DNA from: Dallia pectoralis
Lineage: Eukaryota > Chordata > Actinopteri > Esociformes > Umbridae
Assembly (NCBI GenBank): GCA_029465975.1
Contig: CM055728.1
Coordinates: 1,748,012-1,812,011, forward strand
DNA length: 64,000 bases
Direction: 5' to 3'
The notes below the pieces were generated by a model. That model made no database searches, had not been told where the DNA came from, and saw only the letters and a program-made list of their open reading frames with translations. Below, in pieces: positions 45,271 to 55,360 of this stretch. The translations under genes were made by a program, and so were the position numbers. Within the stretch, counting starts at the first letter, position 1. Each line of letters begins with the position of its first letter.

Positions 45271-46043
45271 TAAGTTTAGGGACATGCTCTTGATGATAGG
45301 GACTTTATGAGTATATAGTAGTAGGGCATTAACGTGATCTTAAGTTTAGGGACATGCTCTTGATGATAGGGACTTTATGAATATAAAGTAGTAGGGCATT
45401 AACGTGATCTTAAGTTTAGGGACATGCTCTTGATGATAGGGTCTTTATGAGTATATAGTAGTAGGGCATTAACGGGTTCGTAAGTTTAGGGACATGCTCT
45501 TGATGATAGGGACTTTATGAATATATAGTAGTAGGGCATTAACGGGTTCGTAAGTTTAGGGACATGCTCTTGATGATATATAGTAGTAGGGCATTAACGG
45601 GGGACATGCTCTTGATGGTAGGGTCTTTATGAATATATAGTAGTAGGGCATTAACGGGTTCGTAAGTTTAGGGACATGCTCTTGATGATAGGGTCTTTAT
45701 GAGTATATAGTAGTAGGGCATTAACGGGTTCGTAAGTTTAGGGACATGCTCTTGATGGTAGGGTCTTTATGAATATATAGTAGTAGGGCATTAACGGGTT
45801 CGTAAGTTTAGGGACATGCTCTTGATGGTAGGGTCTTTATGAATATATAGTAGTAGGGCATTAACGGGTTCGTACGTTTAGGGACATGCTCTTGATGGTA
45901 GGGTCTTTATGAATATATAGTAGTAGGGCATTAACGGGTTCGTAAGTTTAGGGACATGCTCTTGATGGTAGGGTCTTTATGAATATATAGTAGTAGGGCA
46001 TTAACGGGTTCGTACGTTTAGGGACATGCTCTTGATGATAGGG
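45271..46043 (+). repeat. 70-bp minisatellite, about 11 units
   Basis: Units start 'taagtttagggacatgctct' at 45271, 45341, 45411, 45481 and 45551, an exact 70-bp period. Later units have one shortened copy (about 45575-45600). Variants 'aacgtgatct' (first units) and 'aacgggttcg' (later units) show outward drift along the array. Confidence 0.92.
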
Positions 46044-46107
46044 ACTTTGTGATTTTTGCTTTGGGGCGGGGTTGGGGGGCCCTTGAGTCTTGTTGCCCTG
46101 GGCTGTG

Positions 46108-46245
46108 CCCACACCATTACACCACCACCAGCCTGCACAGTGGTAACAAGGCATGATGGATCCATGTTCTCATTCTGTTTATGCCAAATTCTTACAGAAA
46201 TCGAGACTCAGACCAGGCAACATTTTTCCAGTCTTCAACTGTCCA
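46108..46245 (-). pseudogene. Tc1-like transposon, continuation after the insertion
   Basis: It starts with the duplicated 'cccacacc' and continues 'attacaccaccaccagcctg', 'gatccatgttctcattctg' and 'atcgagactca', which is the expected next part of the same Tc1 family. An internal deletion is present near 46190. Sequence similarity ends near 46245, so the 5' half is lost. Confidence 0.75.
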
Positions 46246-46876
46246 GTCTAATTATAAAGACCCATAACAGTCTAGTGTTTGCTTGATTGACCAATGTAGT
46301 AATTCATTGATTACACCTTTGACCTTTTTGTATATTATTTGGTATTTATTTGTGGAAAGCCAGGCAGTCAATTAATAATCACCAATGGATATGGAGTGTA
46401 TGGTGTTGTCTGTGATTATATTACAGGCAATATATGTTAAAAGCACTTGTAGTGAAAGTCTTCACACCCGATATTGCCCAGTTGCATACAAATCTACTTT
46501 TAAATCTTGACAATATATTTTATCCATTAATATCTACCAAACAGATTAATTGACCTGGAGCAATTCTAAGAAAAACAAGTGGTACGTATATTGTAGCGTT
46601 GCATTAAGCACATTTGGTTAGGTTAGCTAGATAAATAAAATCTATTTTATTTATGACTAAAGTAATTATTTTATACATGTATATTTGTTGCCTCAGTGAC
46701 CTGTTCACTCAGCTAAACTGATTTTGTTGAAAATTATTTACAATCTGCATCAATGTTACATGACATTTCCAAGAGTCACATTAATTGTCACACTGACAGT
46801 TGCTAATGTATAAGTTCATACGTTCCAATCTTCTGTTTTTATATTAAGCCATCTATCCTAGAACTCAAAACACATA
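46246..46876 (+). other. Non-coding stretch
   Basis: AT-rich sequence with no gene, repeat or motif that I can support. Confidence 0.4.
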
Positions 46877-47092
46877 TCTCAATCAATAAAATCCCATTTA
46901 TTTTATAAAGTTGTCACAAAGTGCTCTTACAATCACCCAGCCTGAATCTGACAGAGCACACATCGACAAGTTGAACAAGAAGTTGATACACAGCGGCTAG
47001 GGAAAACTCCCTGAAGGTCAAATTTAGGAAGAACTCTAGAGAGGAACCAGGCACTGAGGGGTGACCAGTCCTCTTCTGGCTGTGCTGGGTGA
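46877..47092 (+). repeat. Dispersed repeat, copy 1
   Basis: It shares 'atcacccagcctgaat', 'cgacaagttgaacaag', 'gtcaaatttaggaaga' and 'cagtcctcttctgg' with 57388-57577. It resembles a dispersed repeat I know from salmonid and pike genomes ('gagaggaaccaggc' core). That assignment is from memory and is not proven here. Confidence 0.7.
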
Positions 47093-47537
47093 ACCTATGA
47101 CAATCTTAAAAATCGAATAGTCCAGGATGATCGGGAGGGTTGATGGCTTTGGCAGATTGGAGGCCTGCAACACAGTCAGGGGCTCCAGGATGGATCCAGC
47201 ACATGTTTCCAAGGGCTGATTGGTCCCACAGCGTGGCCAGCATTGCTTTTTAAGACTATTTTGCAAATTACTGAGCTGCAATACAAGCAAATTATATCTC
47301 CATTTAAAAAATATAGCGATACAAGGTTACAAAACATAAAAGGGGAAAAAATGTTAAAGTAGCATATTTTAATCACGTGTATATTTAATGGAAGTGCAAT
47401 GGTGCAAAGAAGCACCTTCATTCTCATCCGCAGCTTCACCATCCATTCACTGTGTAACCTGCCATCCATCTACAGCATCAGATGATCTACTGTGTTATCA
47501 TCCTGAATTAAATGAATTAGGATGAATTATGAATTAT
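47093..47537 (+). other. Non-coding stretch before the LINE
   Basis: No gene supported. Simple A/T-rich sequence with 'gatgaattatgaattatcaa' at the end, next to the LINE target duplication. Confidence 0.4.
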
Positions 47538-47823
47538 CAAGTAAAACATTTTTTTTTTTTTTTTTTTTTTAAGAATATGTTTATTAATTTTTTTCAGTTT
47601 ACATATCACATCAGATTACATATTGAATAACAATCATGTGAACCACAGCAAACGTTTTCCACCCTGTTATCCCTCCCACTGTCCCAACCCAGAAAAGTGA
47701 AAAAAAGATAAATAAAAATACAAAATAAAAACACATAAGGGGTGTGTGTGTTTCTTCTTATAACGCTACCTAGATCAGGTAGGAGGAGTTTACCATTTCT
47801 ATTCTGAAGATCGTGATGCTACT

Positions 47824-50800
47824 CTATTCCCTCAGATCTTGCTCTTGTTGTAGCAGATTACCAACATTAACATTGTGTCTTAGGAAGTTAGTGAAAGGTC
47901 TCCAGACATCTTCAAAGATATTTTGTTTATTTTTCACAATGTACGTTATCTTTTCCGTTGACATATTTGATGCCATTTCTTTAACCCACATCCCGATTCT
48001 TGGCCCATTAATATTTTTCCAATAGAGAGCGATTGTACGTTTAGCTTGTAACATACACATGTCTATGAGTCTGGCCTCTCTGCTCTGTAGGGGAGGGCTG
48101 GTAGGATATATACCCAGGATACAAAGCTTAGGATCCAAGGGTAGTTTCTTTGATAATATTTGGTCAATTATATCAATAATACCCTGCCAAAAGGGTTTCA
48201 CTTTCCTACATTCCCAAATACAGTGGTACAATGTACCTCTTGCCTCATTGCACTTCATACAGGTATCAGGAATATTATCGTTAAACTTGTGCAATTTGTC
48301 AGGAGTTACGTATGTACGCATCAGCCATTTGTACTGTATGAGTTTCAGGCTAGTGTTGACTGTCTGCACCTGAGCCTTCCTACATGCCTCATCCCAATCT
48401 TCTACGGATATTTCGTCATCTATATCTTCTTTCCATAATCTTAATTTTGATTCTGAGGATTCGTCAGATCCAGACACCAACAAGTCATACAGGGATGAGA
48501 TTAAACCTTTACCATAACAATATCCTGTGACTGCTGCCTCTAGTGAGGAAACGACCGGCATGGCTACTGACTGGTTTTGAGAAGAGGATATAAAACTTCT
48601 GAGTTGAAGATATTTGAAAAAATGGGTCTTTGGAATGTCATATTTGGTTGATATTTCTGCGAAGGACATAAGTATTCCATCTTTACTGTACATATCCTGC
48701 ACTTTCCTTAACCCCTTTTCAGCCCATATCCGAAATCCTGCATCACACTTCCCTGGTTTGAAATTGGCATTACCCCAAACAGGACTGAACCGTGACAAAG
48801 GGGAATTCAACTTCAAATATTTACATGAATTAAACCAAATATTAATCATGTTCAACACAATAGGATTATCTGTGTTTTTTCTTAGGTATTTGTGGTCTGC
48901 TGAATACAGGTTTAGGTGCAATGGTATTTTTGGTGTAATAGAACCAGCTTCCAAGTCCATCCAAGCAGGAGGGCTCTCTGTTGAAAAATAAAACATGATT
49001 GTACGCAGCTGAGCTGCCCAGTAATACCATTGAATGTTTGGACATCCAAGGCCTCCTCGGTCATATGGTAGGTATAATAAAGATAGACGTAGTCTGGGAC
49101 GTTTATTTTGCCAAATAAAGTTGGTAAGCAATTTCTTGATTCTATTAAACAGAGTTGAGGGAGGTGGTAGGGGAATATTCTGGAACAAATAAAGAAATTT
49201 AGGGAGTATATTCATTTTTAGGATATTTATCCTGCCAATCATTGAGATGGGTAGAGATGTCCAGCGTTCTATTGACGAGGTAGTATCGTCCATAATTGGG
49301 TCATAATTTATCTGGGCAATCTTATTCACCTCGGGGACAATTTTTATGCCGAGATATGTAAACTTATCTGTTGAGCTGAATGTAGAAGCATAACTCGGGC
49401 AGTTTTCCCTCTCTAATTCGTTAAGTAACATTATAGATGATTTTGAGTGGTTAACTTTGTATCCAGAAATTTTCCCAAAAGTTTCTATAAGATCTAGGAG
49501 TGCAGGGACAGATCTGCTCAGGTTTTTCAGAAACACAATTACGTCATCTGCAAATAGTGCTACTTTATGCTCCAGATGACCTTCTCGGATTCCAAAAATG
49601 TTACTATGCATTCTCAACGCTATTGCAAAAGGTTCTACTGCAAGAATAAATAATAAAGGTGATAGAGGACTCCCTTGCGGGCAACCTCTACGTATGTTAA
49701 AAGGTTTAGATACCACATTGTTGGTCAAAACTTCGGCTGTGAGCTCGGTACTGAGCATTCTAACCCATTTACAAAATGTATTCCCAAAGCCAAAGCGAGT
49801 GAGCACCTCAAATAAGAAGTGCCATTCGACGCGGTCAAAGGCCTTCTCTGCATCAAGAGAGATTAAAGCTGTGTCTTTTGCCCCTCTCTGGGTATGCAAG
49901 ATATTGAGCACTCGTCTGACATTTTGAAAACCCTGTCTACCCTGAATGAACCCATTCTGGTCCTCTCCCACCAACCGAGGCAACAGGCCCTCCAATCTTC
50001 TTGCAATAACTTTGCTGAGTATCTTTGTATCTGAGTTTAGAAGGCTGATTGGACGCATGTTTTCACACTTTGTGTTTGGTTTCCCTGGTTTTGGGAGTAA
50101 GGTTATTAGGGCTCTCCTCATGGTCATGGGGAGAAGACCGTTCCTGAAAGACTCCTGGAACATCTCTAATAGGGGTGGAATTAATTTGGACTGAAATTTT
50201 TTATAAATATCTATAGGTATACCATCTGGACCTGCCGCTTTTCCAGCCTGCATACAACTAATTGCTTCTGCGATTTCTACTTTTGTTACTTCTCCATCTA
50301 ATGCACTACTTTCATTTACTGAAATTTTAGGAATATTGAGGTTGTTTAGGAATTGTGTTTGCTTATCCAGATTACAGGTACCCTCCGAGCTATACAGTTT
50401 CTCATAGAATACCCTGAAGGCCTCATTGATTTCTTCAGGGTCTACTATGGTTCCACCATTTGGATCTTCAATGCAGTTAATAGACCTTTCTGTTTGTTGT
50501 TGTTTAATGCGCCAAGCTAACAGTTTCCCAGGTTTTTCCCCTTGGTCATAAAAGGATTGTTTAAGTCTCATTAGACTAGCTGCTGCTTTGTTAGCTGACA
50601 TTTCATTGTACTTTGCTCTAAGTAGTAGTAATTGTACATGTGTATCGTTAGTGTTAGTTTTGTTATTGTACAGATCTGTTTCAAGTTCTTTAATTTTCTC
50701 GTCTAATGTCCTTATTTCTAATTGTGTGCTCTTTTTTTTTGAGCTGGTAAAGCTAATTATTTGACCCCTAAGAAAGGCCTTAAATGCCTCCCATCTTATG

Positions 50801-51651
50801 CTTGCAGACGTTTGGGAGGTGTTACATACAAAATACATGTCGATTTGTTTATCTAGATAATCGATAAATAAGGGGTCTGAGAGCCATCCTGGTTGGAGGC
50901 GCCATTTCGGGGGATCCCTCACAATTTTAGTATCTGTATAAGTGAGTGAGGTGGCTGCATGGTCAGATATTACTATACTACTATACTGACAGTCGTCAAT
51001 TTTTGAAATAAGTAGTGCTGACACCAAGAAGTAATCTATACGTGAGTGAGTTTTATAAGTGCTAGAGTAACAAGAGTATTCTACTGCATTGGGTTTACCA
51101 TGTCTCCATATATCCACTAAGTTTAACTCTTTCATAAAATGACTTATTGTCTTCCTCGATCTGATGTGAGTGTTATCCAAGCCTGATGATCTATCTCTTA
51201 CTGGGTCTAATGCGCAGTTAAAGTCCCCAGCTATTATGTAGCGCCCAGAGAGATTTGAAACAGTCAGAAACAAATTATTATAGAATTTAGGGTCATCTTC
51301 ATTCGGGCCATACACGTTTATCAGATTTATATTTTCCAATAATAACATACCCTGGATTATGATATATCTACCAGCAGGGTCCTTGATTATGTTTTTTATT
51401 TGTATTGGGATAGATTTATGGATTAATATCATCACCCCTCTGGCATGGGTGGTATAAGGCGCTGACAGCACCTGACCCTGCCATCTACGTTTTATTTTAG
51501 AGGTATCCTCATCCATTAGATGGGTTTCTTGCAAGAAAATAATTTTTGATTGTAAGACTTTTATCCTGTTCATCACTTGTTTAACCTTTGTAATATTATT
51601 TAACCCCCTACAGTTCCATGAGGTGCATTTCACCTTCAAACTACTGGACAT
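47824..51651 (-). CDS. LINE ORF2: endonuclease and reverse transcriptase
   Basis: This is a 1275-residue uninterrupted protein. The N-terminal apurinic-type endonuclease has WNCRGL (12-17), QETH (41-44), AGDFN (141-145), SRIDYF (203-208) and SDH (229-231). The reverse transcriptase has AGPDGIP (473-479), AFDRVEW (604-610), GCPQGSPLSP (656-665) and the catalytic FADD (700-703). A C-terminal Cys/His motif (CMKCNEARGTLYHC) matches the zinc-knuckle-like end of L1 ORF2. It performs target-primed reverse transcription of its own RNA. All key catalytic residues appear present. Start chosen at the first Met, five residues before the first conserved motif block (VKCTSWNCRG). ORF1 lies upstream. Confidence 0.95.
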   Translation of the reverse strand: MSSSLKVKCTSWNCRGLNNITKVKQVMNRIKVLQSKIIFLQETHLMDEDTSKIKRRWQGQVLSAPYTTHARGVMILIHKSIPIQIKNIIKDPAGRYIIIQGMLLLENINLINVYGPNEDDPKFYNNLFLTVSNLSGRYIIAGDFNCALDPVRDRSSGLDNTHIRSRKTISHFMKELNLVDIWRHGKPNAVEYSCYSSTYKTHSRIDYFLVSALLISKIDDCQYSSIVISDHAATSLTYTDTKIVRDPPKWRLQPGWLSDPLFIDYLDKQIDMYFVCNTSQTSASIRWEAFKAFLRGQIISFTSSKKKSTQLEIRTLDEKIKELETDLYNNKTNTNDTHVQLLLLRAKYNEMSANKAAASLMRLKQSFYDQGEKPGKLLAWRIKQQQTERSINCIEDPNGGTIVDPEEINEAFRVFYEKLYSSEGTCNLDKQTQFLNNLNIPKISVNESSALDGEVTKVEIAEAISCMQAGKAAGPDGIPIDIYKKFQSKLIPPLLEMFQESFRNGLLPMTMRRALITLLPKPGKPNTKCENMRPISLLNSDTKILSKVIARRLEGLLPRLVGEDQNGFIQGRQGFQNVRRVLNILHTQRGAKDTALISLDAEKAFDRVEWHFLFEVLTRFGFGNTFCKWVRMLSTELTAEVLTNNVVSKPFNIRRGCPQGSPLSPLLFILAVEPFAIALRMHSNIFGIREGHLEHKVALFADDVIVFLKNLSRSVPALLDLIETFGKISGYKVNHSKSSIMLLNELERENCPSYASTFSSTDKFTYLGIKIVPEVNKIAQINYDPIMDDTTSSIERWTSLPISMIGRINILKMNILPKFLYLFQNIPLPPPSTLFNRIKKLLTNFIWQNKRPRLRLSLLYLPYDRGGLGCPNIQWYYWAAQLRTIMFYFSTESPPAWMDLEAGSITPKIPLHLNLYSADHKYLRKNTDNPIVLNMINIWFNSCKYLKLNSPLSRFSPVWGNANFKPGKCDAGFRIWAEKGLRKVQDMYSKDGILMSFAEISTKYDIPKTHFFKYLQLRSFISSSQNQSVAMPVVSSLEAAVTGYCYGKGLISSLYDLLVSGSDESSESKLRLWKEDIDDEISVEDWDEACRKAQVQTVNTSLKLIQYKWLMRTYVTPDKLHKFNDNIPDTCMKCNEARGTLYHCIWECRKVKPFWQGIIDIIDQILSKKLPLDPKLCILGIYPTSPPLQSREARLIDMCMLQAKRTIALYWKNINGPRIGMWVKEMASNMSTEKITYIVKNKQNIFEDVWRPFTNFLRHNVNVGNLLQQEQDLRE

Positions 51652-52504
51652 CGGTTATATAGAGTATCCTTGAAGGTCGATTTGGTAGATACAATACATT
51701 GGTAGCAATACACCCATAGACAGAAAAAAATGGTAGCAACACACCCATAGACAGAAAAAATAAAATAAAAATAAAAAATTACAAGAAAAAACCCACATCT
51801 TATACCAACCGCTTATGACCGAGACGGTTCCGCGCAGTTGTCTCTCTTGCTTTTAGTTATTTCCTTCTCTTTAGCTCTCTTTGCTACTAAATGAACTATC
51901 TACTATCCAACCAATAAAACTATTGTAGTGAACCTTGCAACATTTATTAACATAACCATTAAAGCGTTATTTATATATTGGAATGATTACGTAACATAAC
52001 TGAGGCCTGCGCTGCGAGGTGGACACAAATAGGCCCATATATATATATATATACATACATACACATACACACATACATACATACATACATACACATACAC
52101 ACATACATACATACATACATACACATACACATATACACACATACACACATACATACACACATACATATACACACATACATACACATACATACATACATAC
52201 ACACACATACATACACACATACACAGACACCCCCACACACATACATATGCATATATAAATACACCTCACATACGTACATACTCATACAGTATAACTTTTG
52301 GCCATGTAAAGTAAGTGATGAGTGTCCCATTTGCGACCTTATCCACCATGAAAAATAAACTTATTTCGGCCATGATAACGTAAAAGAAAACGTGACAGTC
52401 ACATTTGACGGATAAAGTTAAGAGGAAAAAGTCACGTCGTCTTGTGTGCCATTAGGCATATTTACCTGTTAGGGTAGCATCTGCCATAAGCTGGCTTTGA
52501 TCCC
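51652..52504 (-). other. Inter-ORF region of the LINE with (CATA)n/(CACA)n microsatellite
   Basis: About 850 bp separate the two ORFs, much longer than in most L1 elements. A 'catacatacacatacac' type microsatellite fills about 52037-52260. Small open frames on both strands inside it are simple-repeat artefacts. Confidence 0.7.
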
Positions 52505-53371
52505 TCAGAGAGACCGGACAAAGTGGACTACCTCAGCCGGCGTTTGGAAAGTGTAGGATCTGTCCCCATGTGTCAGCAGGAGCCGCGCTGGGAAGATGAT
52601 TCTGTGCTTATGGATACTCTTGTCTCGCAGCTTCTTTCGCACGTCATCGTAGTCGCGCTGCATCTTGTGGACTCCAGCGGAGAGGTCTGGGTGAAGACGG
52701 ACTTGTTCGTTATTGTAAAGAACATTCCGTTTGATCCTGGCTGCCTTTAGTACTCGCTCCTTGTCTTTGAAATTCAAGAACTTCATAATCAGTGTCCTCG
52801 GACGCGCACTGCGCGGGTCGTTGTTTGATAGAGTGCCGATTCTGTGAGCCCGCTCGATTACCAATGTCTCCCGCGATTCCATTCCCAAAGCTTCTGGTAA
52901 CCACTTCTCAAGAAAAGTAACCGTGTCCAGGCCCTCTGCTTTCTCCGGTAGCCCCACCAGTCTGACATTGTTGCGTCGGCTTCTGCATTCCAAGTCTTCC
53001 ACTTTGTCTGACAGCGTTTTAACGGTGCTTTCCAGCGTGCTCACTTTGGATATTAGCCCATTAACATTGTCTTCAGCATCAGAAATACGTTTTTCCGCGT
53101 GCGCTAGGCGTCCTGTGCATTCTTGAATCTCCTTTCTCACCTCCGTAATTGTTGTTTGCACACCGTCTATTTTCTTATACAGGCCACTTTTCAGAGATAT
53201 TATGGCTTTCAAAATATCCCGGTTGTTTTCGCCCGGAGTTGCTTCTTCACCATCTCCTTCGACGAGGCCGTCTTCCATGGCCGCCACGATGTCGCTGATT
53301 TCTTCACTCTCCGAGTATTCGTCTTCGTTTCGCGATTTTTTTTTGTCTTTTTTGCCACTTTTACGTGACAT
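52505..53371 (-). CDS. LINE ORF1: coiled-coil RNA-binding protein
   Basis: 288 residues from the Met at 53369-53371. An in-frame Met 16 codons upstream (53419) is possible, but the stretch between is not lysine/serine-rich like the ORF1 start. Basic N-terminus (SRKSGKKDKKKSRNEDE), an acidic segment, a long heptad coiled coil (about residues 55-135), an RRM-like block beginning RRNNVRLVGLPE (about 137-148), and a C-terminal domain with RTLIMKFLNFKDKERVL. This is the L1 ORF1p architecture: a trimeric nucleic-acid chaperone that coats the LINE RNA. The ORF is open to a stop at 52505. Confidence 0.9.
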   Translation of the reverse strand: MSRKSGKKDKKKSRNEDEYSESEEISDIVAAMEDGLVEGDGEEATPGENNRDILKAIISLKSGLYKKIDGVQTTITEVRKEIQECTGRLAHAEKRISDAEDNVNGLISKVSTLESTVKTLSDKVEDLECRSRRNNVRLVGLPEKAEGLDTVTFLEKWLPEALGMESRETLVIERAHRIGTLSNNDPRSARPRTLIMKFLNFKDKERVLKAARIKRNVLYNNEQVRLHPDLSAGVHKMQRDYDDVRKKLRDKSIHKHRIIFPARLLLTHGDRSYTFQTPAEVVHFVRSL

Positions 53372-53507
53372 TTTGATTCCCTGTATTCTTATGTACTTGT
53401 TGCTTAACTTTGAATACACTTCTGGTTGGTATTGTAGGATTAATTACATGCTAGCAGCGGAGCCAAAAAGTTGCGACCTTTTAGCACCTCGACATAACCC
53501 GGAAGTC
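53372..53507 (-). promoter_or_regulatory. LINE 5' UTR
   Basis: About 136 bp between the target duplication and the ORF1 start, beginning 'gacttccgggttatgtcg' on the minus strand. It is short for an L1 5' UTR; slight 5' truncation cannot be excluded. Confidence 0.5.
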
Positions 53508-53520
53508 CAAGTAAAACATT

Positions 53521-55360
53521 TTACTAAAATAGTATGTATCCTATTTATTGTCTTATGTAACCATACAATACAAAATTAAAACCATGATTTTAAAATGCAC
53601 AGGCTATGATATTTAAATTTCTAAAGATCGAATAAATGAAAATCCATCAAACTGTATGTCCTATTTTGATGTAATAAATGCTAAAACATTTTAGATCACA
53701 AGCGACGCGCAATCAAATGATTTGCGCATGATTGGCCGTATATATTGCAACACAGACTGTTGAAATAAAAACATTAGGCTACAGTGTATAATTCGATCAT
53801 TTACATTTGTAAAATGTATTATAGTAATTACAGCCCAGTAACTAAGGCACTATAGACAATGAAACACGTATTTTACAACACAGTTTGTATATTGGTCACC
53901 GTCGGGTATATTCTGCTGTTACCCGGTAGATACATTAATCAATTTCGTTTTATATTTTCGTTCTGTTTATTTAGTAAAACATATATTTCTTTATAAACGT
54001 AGGCCTACCTTTTTTTTCTAGTTCATTCAAATTCAACCAAGCCAATCAATCTATTATCTATGTATATCTCGCAGCTTTTGTCTGCCTGAGCAGGACACGC
54101 ATACTAACCGGTTGCACTGCGCACAGTGTTCATTAGTGATGTTATGAGTGCACATGAGACAGCAGTGCTTAATCCGTTACATATATCCAGTTTCATGTAG
54201 ACCAGACCAAAACGCATCCAGTTTTATATAGACCAGACCAAAACGGATCCAGTTTCATATAGACCAGACCAAAACGGTGTCCAATATAGATCGGACCAAA
54301 AAAACGAGATCAGAACAAAACGCGTCCAGTTTCTGAAAACGGGACAAGGTAAAATGCACGTATTTAGGAAAAGTCATGGAAGAACGAGGCTGTAGCTTTT
54401 CAACATTATATATTTATTTTAATTACTAACTGCAACGCCCGCGGGCATGGGCTGTTGGCGCTTCTAGTGTTAACACGCTGACATCTAGCGCACGGCGCAT
54501 TGCATGTTGATACGTAGCTGAAAAAACGCCATAGATCTGCATCTAATAGAAAGTGCACTGGAGCGCTATTCTACGATATTTCCGAAAAAGTGAACCGTGG
54601 AGACATTTTAATAGTCCACGATTAAATATCGTCATATCGCACAGCCCTACGTCACAGTGGTATCAGTAATCCTATTGGTTAACCGGTGTAGGAGTTCCAA
54701 GATCGACATAGTAAGTCTAGACTGCCATAACTACGGAAGTAATGCACAGGCTATGGCGTTTAAATGTAAAAAAAACGAATAAATGAAAATCCATCAAACT
54801 GTATGTCCTATTTTGATGTATTGCTAAAACAAACTGGCAAACTGCTAAAAAATAATAATTTTCAGTGAAAAATAAATAAACAAAAGTGTTACTTTCTACA
54901 GCTTTAGTAAGGCCAGCACGTGTTATTATGTCTGTTAGATAATTTGGGGTGATTGGATTAATATTTGCAACAAATGCCGATTTAAATATATATATATACA
55001 GAACAAAGAGCCAAATGAGCTCACTAAAGAGTCGAAATGCCCATCACTAGTAACCCGGAAACCAGATTAACTATATCTATTTCTCGAGGGATACCATGAT
55101 GAGGAACATCAACCTTGTCTTGCTATATAAATTAAGCTTGACAGCTCGGTTAATTTGTGTCGCCAGAGGCGGCACCGGTTGGGACGCGTCTAAGCGAACA
55201 CTATAAAACCCGGTTGCATGACTAGCACGTGGCCCTGAGTTTGCGAGGGCGCGTTCCAGCCGTCACCTTTTGCGTGGTTTTGGTGTCATCTAGTGGCAGC
55301 TTGTGACTGTGGACTGTGTGTGTGCTCTATTGAACACACAAATGAAATAGCAAAATACTA
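53521..55360 (+). other. Non-coding stretch with internal direct repeats
   Basis: No gene supported. A ~95-bp segment ('ccatcaaactgtatgtccta', 53596-53690) recurs at 54745-54835. A 31-bp tandem ('agaccagaccaaaacgg' core) spans 54186-54340. A transposon-like end 'cgtcatatcgcacagcccta' lies at about 54629-54648. Confidence 0.5.

Larger units (their letters stand above)
36873..46107. mobile_element. 9.2-kb insertion with hAT-like ends inside the Tc1 element
   Basis: It begins 'cagggccggattaacc' and ends 'gccctgggctgtg', with an 8-bp duplication on both sides. The ends are only weakly inverted; both contain 'agggcaac' and a GGGGCCC-like block in mirrored order. No hAT transposase is recognisable inside. 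The content is AT-rich non-coding DNA, five minisatellites and a nested foldback element. Either it is a very large non-autonomous hAT-like element or later insertions and satellite growth have inflated a small one. Confidence 0.6.
47538..53520 (-). mobile_element. L1-type LINE with poly-A tail and target-site duplications
   Basis: 'caagtaaaacatt' occurs at 47538-47550 and 53508-53520, bounding the element as a 13-15 bp target duplication. On the minus strand the 3' end has AATAAA (47580-47585) followed by a ~20-A tail (47551-47570). Order is 5' UTR (about 136 bp), ORF1, a ~850-bp inter-ORF region, ORF2, a ~240-bp 3' UTR and poly-A. Both ORFs are open, so this is a young, near full-length copy of about 5.95 kb. 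Confidence 0.9.

Noticed and set aside
51971..52330. Cys/Val/Tyr-rich open frames in the inter-ORF region of the LINE
   Set aside because: They are translations of a CATA/CACA microsatellite in several frames at once.
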